Positions 60,398-64,000 of a stretch of DNA of 64,000 bases are shown here, piece after piece. The notes under the pieces were generated by a model. The model saw nothing but the letters and a program-made list of their open reading frames with translations. It was not told the origin of the DNA and did no database searches. The first letter of the stretch is position 1. Each line of letters opens with the position of its first letter. The position numbers and the translations under genes were made by a program. This DNA comes from Duganella aceris (GTDB lineage Bacteria; Pseudomonadota; Gammaproteobacteria; Burkholderiales; Burkholderiaceae_D): NCBI RefSeq assembly GCF_011090165.1, contig NZ_JAADJT010000002.1, positions 1 to 64,000 of the forward strand, in the 5' to 3' direction.

Positions 60398-61243
60398 GTG
60401 TCCGATCGCCTTGCCGTATTGCCCCAGTATCTGCTGCCCAAGGGCGCGTTGACCAACTTCGCCGGCTGGGTCGCCGGCGCCAGGGGCGGACCGAGGACCA
60501 CGGCGCTGATACGCTGGTTTGTCGGCCGCTACAACGTCAACATGGACGAGGCGCTCGATTCCAACATCGCCAACTACAAGACCTTCAACGACTTCTTCAC
60601 CCGCGCGCTGCGCCCGGACGCGCGTCCGCTGGCCGACGCCGCCTTCATCTGCCCGGTCGACGGCCGCATCAGCCAATTCGGCGCCATCGATGACGACCAG
60701 ATCTTCCAGGCCAAGGGCCACCGCTTCAGCACCACCGCGCTGGTCGGCGGCGACGCCGCGCTGGCCGCCAAATTCCAGCACGGCAGCTTCGCCAACCTGT
60801 ACCTGAGCCCGCGCGACTACCACCGCATCCACATGCCGATCGAAGGCAGGCTGACCCGCATGATCTATGTGCCGGGCGAGCTGTTCTCGGTCAACCCGAC
60901 CACCGCGCGCGGCATTCCGGGCCTGTTCGCCCGCAACGAGCGGGTGGTCTGCGTGTTCGACACCGCCCACGGCCCGTTCGTCATGACCCTGGTCGGCGCC
61001 ACCATCGTCGGCAGCATGGCCACGGTCTGGCATGGCGTGATCAACCCGCCGCGCCTGAGCAAGGTCACCGAGTGGAGCTATGCCGACCAGAACATCGTGC
61101 TGAAAAAAGGCGAGGAACTGGGCCGTTTCCTGCTCGGCTCCACCGTCGTCATGCTGTTCCCGAAAGATGTGCTGAGCTTCAATCCAGGCTGGCAGCCGGC
61201 CGGCCCGGTGCGGCTGGGCGAAGCGATGGCGCAGCCGAAATAA
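60398..61243 (+). CDS. psd: Phosphatidylserine decarboxylase
   Basis: 281 aa with GTG start (MSDRLAVLPQYLLPKGALTNFAGW). Inner-membrane enzyme making phosphatidylethanolamine. Signature: FLLGSTVVMLF near the C-terminus, where the LGST site self-cleaves between Gly and Ser to make the pyruvoyl cofactor. Also PVDGRISQFGAI, YLSPRDYHRIHMPIEG, GELFSVNPTT and FARNERVV. The length matches bacterial Psd of the short type. A TATAAT box (60359-60364) lies about 34 bases before the GTG and could be the -10 element. Convergent with the LysR gene, 2 bp between stops. Confidence 0.96.
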   Translation: MSDRLAVLPQYLLPKGALTNFAGWVAGARGGPRTTALIRWFVGRYNVNMDEALDSNIANYKTFNDFFTRALRPDARPLADAAFICPVDGRISQFGAIDDDQIFQAKGHRFSTTALVGGDAALAAKFQHGSFANLYLSPRDYHRIHMPIEGRLTRMIYVPGELFSVNPTTARGIPGLFARNERVVCVFDTAHGPFVMTLVGATIVGSMATVWHGVINPPRLSKVTEWSYADQNIVLKKGEELGRFLLGSTVVMLFPKDVLSFNPGWQPAGPVRLGEAMAQPK

Positions 61244-61245
61244 GT

Positions 61246-62157
61246 TCAGACGCCGGCCGCCAGGCCGGTATCGAACGCCGCCTCCAGCATCTCGATGAAC
61301 ACCCGGGTCTTGGCCGGCATCAGCCGCCGCCCCGGGAATACCGCCCAGCCCGTCACATGCGGGAAGGCCCACTCCGGCAGCACCCGCACCAATTCCCCTG
61401 TCTGCAAGAACGGCCGCGCGATGGCCTCGGTCGAGGCGCCGATGCCGACGCCGGTGCTGGCCATGCGCATCAGCAGCTCCGGCGAATTGGCCAGCAGCCG
61501 CACCGGCAGCTCGCGCTCCCAGCTGATCTTGCCGCGCAAAAGATTCCAGCGGATCAAGCCATTCAGGCGCGGCGGCAGGCTCAACAGATCATGCTTGAAC
61601 AAGTCGTCCGGATGCTCGGGCAGGCCGCGCAGCGTGGTGTACAGCGGCGAGGCGTACAGCGCCAGCCCGCTATTGATGATGCGGCGCGCGGCCAGGGTGG
61701 CGTCGTCCGGCAGGTTGCCCATGCGGATCGCCAGGTCGAAGCCCTCGGCCACCAGGTCGACACGGCGCGGCGACAGATCCAGCTCCAGCGAAATAGCTGG
61801 ATAGCGGTTCATGAAGGCGGCCAAGGCCGCGTTCATCGCCACGTTGGCGAAGTCGGCCGGCATCGACACCCGCAGCAAGCCGCTCGGCGCGGACTGCCGG
61901 TGCTGCGCCAGCGCGCCGGCCGCCTCGGTCTCGTCGGCCACCTTGCGCGCGTGCTCCAGCAGACTGGCGCCGAACTCGGTCAACACCAGCTTGCGGGTGG
62001 TGCGCTGGAGCAGGCGCTCGCCCAAATGGGCCTCCAACAGCGAGATGCGGCGCGAAACGGTCGATTTCGGCAGCTGCACCCGTTCCGCCGCCAAGCTGAA
62101 ACTGCCGCATTCGACGATGCGGGCGAATAACAGCAGGTCTCCGGGGTCGATTTCCAT
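61246..62157 (-). CDS. LysR-family transcriptional regulator (CrgA/azoR-associated)
   Basis: 303 aa. N-terminal winged helix (DLLLFARIVECGSFSLAAERVQLPKSTVSRRISLLEAHLGERLLQRTTRKLVLTEFG) and a type-2 periplasmic-binding-like effector domain (LDLSPRRVDLVAEGFDLAIRMGNLPD). It is divergent from azoR with a 113-bp intergenic region, the classical arrangement for a regulator of the azoR-pirin unit. It probably senses an electrophile or quinone; the effector is not determined. Confidence 0.93.
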   Translation of the reverse strand: MEIDPGDLLLFARIVECGSFSLAAERVQLPKSTVSRRISLLEAHLGERLLQRTTRKLVLTEFGASLLEHARKVADETEAAGALAQHRQSAPSGLLRVSMPADFANVAMNAALAAFMNRYPAISLELDLSPRRVDLVAEGFDLAIRMGNLPDDATLAARRIINSGLALYASPLYTTLRGLPEHPDDLFKHDLLSLPPRLNGLIRWNLLRGKISWERELPVRLLANSPELLMRMASTGVGIGASTEAIARPFLQTGELVRVLPEWAFPHVTGWAVFPGRRLMPAKTRVFIEMLEAAFDTGLAAGV

Positions 62158-62270
62158 ACGATTGTTCCATCAGTGGATTAATGTTATCCATTCTAACGGC
62201 TTCCGGAATGAATTTGAAACGATTAAAATAACTCCATCGCAGCACTCACCAGACATCCAGGAGCTACACC

Positions 62271-62870
62271 ATGAACATCTTGCAAATCAATTCCAGCGCA
62301 CGCAGCACCGGTTCCGAATCGACCCGCCTGGCCGACGCCATCGTCGCCAAAGTGCACGCCGCCAACCCGACCGCCGTCGTGACCCGCCGCGACCTGGCCA
62401 GCGATCCGCATCCGGTGATCGACGAGCCGACGCTGCAAGCCCTGTTCACCCCGGCCGACCAGCGCACCGCCGCCCAGGCCGCCCGCGTGGCATTGGATGA
62501 CGCGCTGATCGCCCAGGCGCTGGCCGCCGACGTGATCGTGATCGGCGCGCCGACCTACAACTTCGGCATCACGGCGCAGCTGAAAAGCTGGTTCGACGCC
62601 ATCGCCCGCGCCGGCGTCACCTTTAAATACGGCCCGACCGGCCCGGTCGGCCTGTTGACCGGCAAAAAAGTCTACGTCGCGCTGTCGCGTGGCGGCATGC
62701 ATCGCGATGCGCCGACCGACACCCAGCTGGCGCACGTCAAGATGTTCCTGAGCTTCCTGGGCATGACCGATGTGCAATATGTGTTCGCCGAAGGCTTGGG
62801 CATGGGCCCGGAAGCGGTGGCCAAGGCGCAAGCGCAGGCCGAAGCGGAAATCAACGCCGTACTGGTGTAA
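62271..62870 (+). CDS. azoR: FMN-dependent NADH-azoreductase
   Basis: 199 aa with the AzoR pattern: [100 protein letters not shown] and [18 protein letters not shown]. It reduces azo dyes and quinones with NADH and an FMN cofactor as a dimer. It is divergently placed to a LysR gene and followed 41 bp later by a pirin gene, together forming a probable quinone/electrophile-stress group. Confidence 0.95.
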   Translation: MNILQINSSARSTGSESTRLADAIVAKVHAANPTAVVTRRDLASDPHPVIDEPTLQALFTPADQRTAAQAARVALDDALIAQALAADVIVIGAPTYNFGITAQLKSWFDAIARAGVTFKYGPTGPVGLLTGKKVYVALSRGGMHRDAPTDTQLAHVKMFLSFLGMTDVQYVFAEGLGMGPEAVAKAQAQAEAEINAVLV

Positions 62871-62911
62871 GTAATCGATACAGGCGGCGCAACCAAACAA
62901 GGAGCAATACC

Positions 62912-63781
62912 ATGACCGATCAAGTGAAAAACCAACGCAGCGTAGAACGCATCATCCAGGGCCAGGCCGTGATGGACGGCGCGGGCGTCAAGATCAACCG
63001 GGTATTGACCCAGACCCTGCAGCGCCGCCTCGACCCGTTTTTGATGCTGGACAACTTCGGCAGCGACCAGGCCAACGATTACATCGCCGGCTTCCCCAGC
63101 CATCCGCACCGCGGCTTCGAAACCGTGACCTACATGCTGGAGGGCCGCATGCGTCACAAGGACAGCAGCGGCAATGAAGGCTTGCTGACCAACGGCGGCG
63201 TGCAATGGATGACGGCCGGGCGCGGCGTGATCCACTCGGAAATGCCGGAGCAGGAAGACGGCGTGATGGAAGGCTTCCAGCTGTGGCTGAACCTGCCTGC
63301 GAAGGACAAGATGCGGGCGCCGTGGTATCGCGATTTCAACGGCGACGAGGTGCCGGCGTTCAGCACGGCGGACGGGGTCAAGGTCAAGGTCATCGCCGGC
63401 AGCAGCCACGGCGTGGCCGGCGCGGTGCAGCGCGAGGTGACGGAGCCGATCTACATCGACGTCGATCTGCCGGCGGGCGCCACGTTCAGCCAGTCGCTAC
63501 CGGAAGGCCACAACGCCTTCATTTTCACTTATCGCGGCGCGGTCGAGGTGGGTGACAAGGCGGTGGGCACGGGCCGGATGGCGATCCTGGCCAACACGGC
63601 CGGCGCCGACGGCGTGACGATCCGCGCGACCGAAGCGAGCCGCTTGATCCTGATCGCCGGCCAGCCGCTGAACGAGCCGATCGCGCAATACGGCCCGTTC
63701 GTGATGAACACGCAAGCGGAGATCTTCGCCGCCGTCGAAGACTTCCGCGCCGGCAAGCTGGGCGAAGAAGCCCAAGCATAA
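62912..63781 (+). CDS. Pirin family protein
   Basis: 289 aa, bicupin. The metal motif is GFPSHPHRGFETVTYMLEGRMRHKDSSGNEGLLTNGGVQWMTAGRGVIHSEMPE, with the pirin signature in TAGRGVIHSE; the C-terminal cupin includes IAGQPLNEPIAQYGPFVMNT. It is co-oriented with azoR and probably belongs to the same stress-response unit. AAGGAGCAATACC precedes the ATG. Similar in layout to the pirin at 26029 but clearly a separate paralogue. Confidence 0.94.
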   Translation: MTDQVKNQRSVERIIQGQAVMDGAGVKINRVLTQTLQRRLDPFLMLDNFGSDQANDYIAGFPSHPHRGFETVTYMLEGRMRHKDSSGNEGLLTNGGVQWMTAGRGVIHSEMPEQEDGVMEGFQLWLNLPAKDKMRAPWYRDFNGDEVPAFSTADGVKVKVIAGSSHGVAGAVQREVTEPIYIDVDLPAGATFSQSLPEGHNAFIFTYRGAVEVGDKAVGTGRMAILANTAGADGVTIRATEASRLILIAGQPLNEPIAQYGPFVMNTQAEIFAAVEDFRAGKLGEEAQA

Positions 63782-63785
63782 AAAT

Positions 63786-63873
63786 CCGGGGTCAGAGCTA
63801 AAAACTGGACACGGGCTCTACCGTAGCAATAGTTACGGTAGAGCCCGTGTCCAGTTTTTAGCTCTGACCCCGG
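63786..63873. repeat. Perfect 40-bp-arm inverted repeat (hairpin/terminator element)
   Basis: Arms 63786-63825 and 63834-63873 are exact reverse complements, with an 8-base loop. It starts four bases after the pirin stop. The arm begins CCGGGGTCAGAGCTAAAAAC. Its size and perfection suggest a REP-type or other dispersed element also serving as a bidirectional terminator. Confidence 0.95.
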
Positions 63874-63894
63874 AGTACCGGCTAGAATATCGGG

Positions 63895-64000
63895 ATGATG
63901 CCCACTATCCTCAAATGGCTGCGCTACCTGAGCCACATTCTCGGCTTTGAGACGGCCGATTCCTTCCCGCCCGGCCATCCGTACGAGCGCACGACCTGGA
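63895..64000 (+). CDS. Start of a gene running off the window, unknown
   Basis: ATG 63895 (or 63898) begins MMPTILKWLRYLSHILGFETADSFPPGHPYERTTW, open to the window end. The start is 21 bases after the hairpin. No family can be assigned from 35 residues. The basic/aromatic start without a signal peptide suggests a cytoplasmic protein. Confidence 0.45.
   Translation, partial: MMPTILKWLRYLSHILGFETADSFPPGHPYERTTW

Overview
The window reads as a chromosomal segment of a GC-rich betaproteobacterium, most likely an Oxalobacteraceae member (Massilia/Duganella/Janthinobacterium type). This is inferred from the very GC-rich, densely packed genes and from the family content: DUF4214/pre-peptidase-repeat secreted protein, YXWGXW protein, betaproteobacterial H-NS-like protein, TonB receptors and paired pirin genes. 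No ribosomal marker is present, so the genus is inference.

Region 1 (1-6257) is accessory DNA. A truncated IS3-type orfA lies at the left edge, followed by tRNA-Leu(UAA), whose 3' end is repeated exactly 25 bp long at 6233-6257. The 6-kb segment between is an integrated element. It carries a P4-type tyrosine integrase, an IncP/RP4-like oriT with a broken traJ beside it, and an AT-rich cargo: DUF6984 (frameshifted), SMI1/KNR4 and Imm33 immunity-like genes, then a NYN/PIN-like RNase gene and a HEPN RNase-like gene. Five copies of a degenerate ~19-bp motif sit at the gene borders, as if the cargo were built from single-gene cassettes.

Region 2 (6.3-17.4 kb) holds chromosomal genes: a 1135-aa repeat-rich secreted protein, a CLC (probably fluoride-type) antiporter, a copper-handling operon (DUF2946, TolC-like, multicopper oxidase), an M28 peptidase, a GNAT enzyme and a glycine-zipper protein.

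Region 3 (17.4-44.0 kb) contains the most unusual system. A plus-strand operon (17419-26010) encodes a Ser/Thr kinase, a SEDS (FtsW/RodA) glycan polymerase with a large N-terminal extension, a possible FHA-like protein, an SH3 membrane protein, a PP2C phosphatase and an FHA protein. A minus-strand operon (43844 to 30759) encodes a 1269-aa penicillin-binding transpeptidase, four proteins of unknown family, a zinc-ribbon/SPFH coiled-coil protein and a second Ser/Thr kinase fused to a formylglycine-generating-enzyme-like domain. Together they supply kinase, phosphatase, phospho-readers, polymerase and transpeptidase. This parallels the actinobacterial pknA/pknB-pstP-rodA-pbpA-fhaA/fhaB locus, but in a proteobacterium and with extra proteins. 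The block between the two halves (26.0-30.7 kb) carries pirin, OsmC, a hybrid histidine kinase, a GNAT and YjdM.

Region 4 (44.0-64.0 kb) is mostly ordinary: a YXWGXW/thrombospondin-3 protein, an RNase H-like protein, an MCP-CheW pair, an HD hydrolase, an MFS pump, a periplasmic binding protein, trpS, DUF1294, an EamA exporter, a PaiB-like flavoprotein, a Lon-N protein, an amidohydrolase, an H-NS-like protein, a LysR regulator, a TonB receptor, psd, and a LysR/azoR/pirin group. It is followed by a perfect 40-bp-arm hairpin and the start of a gene that runs off the window.
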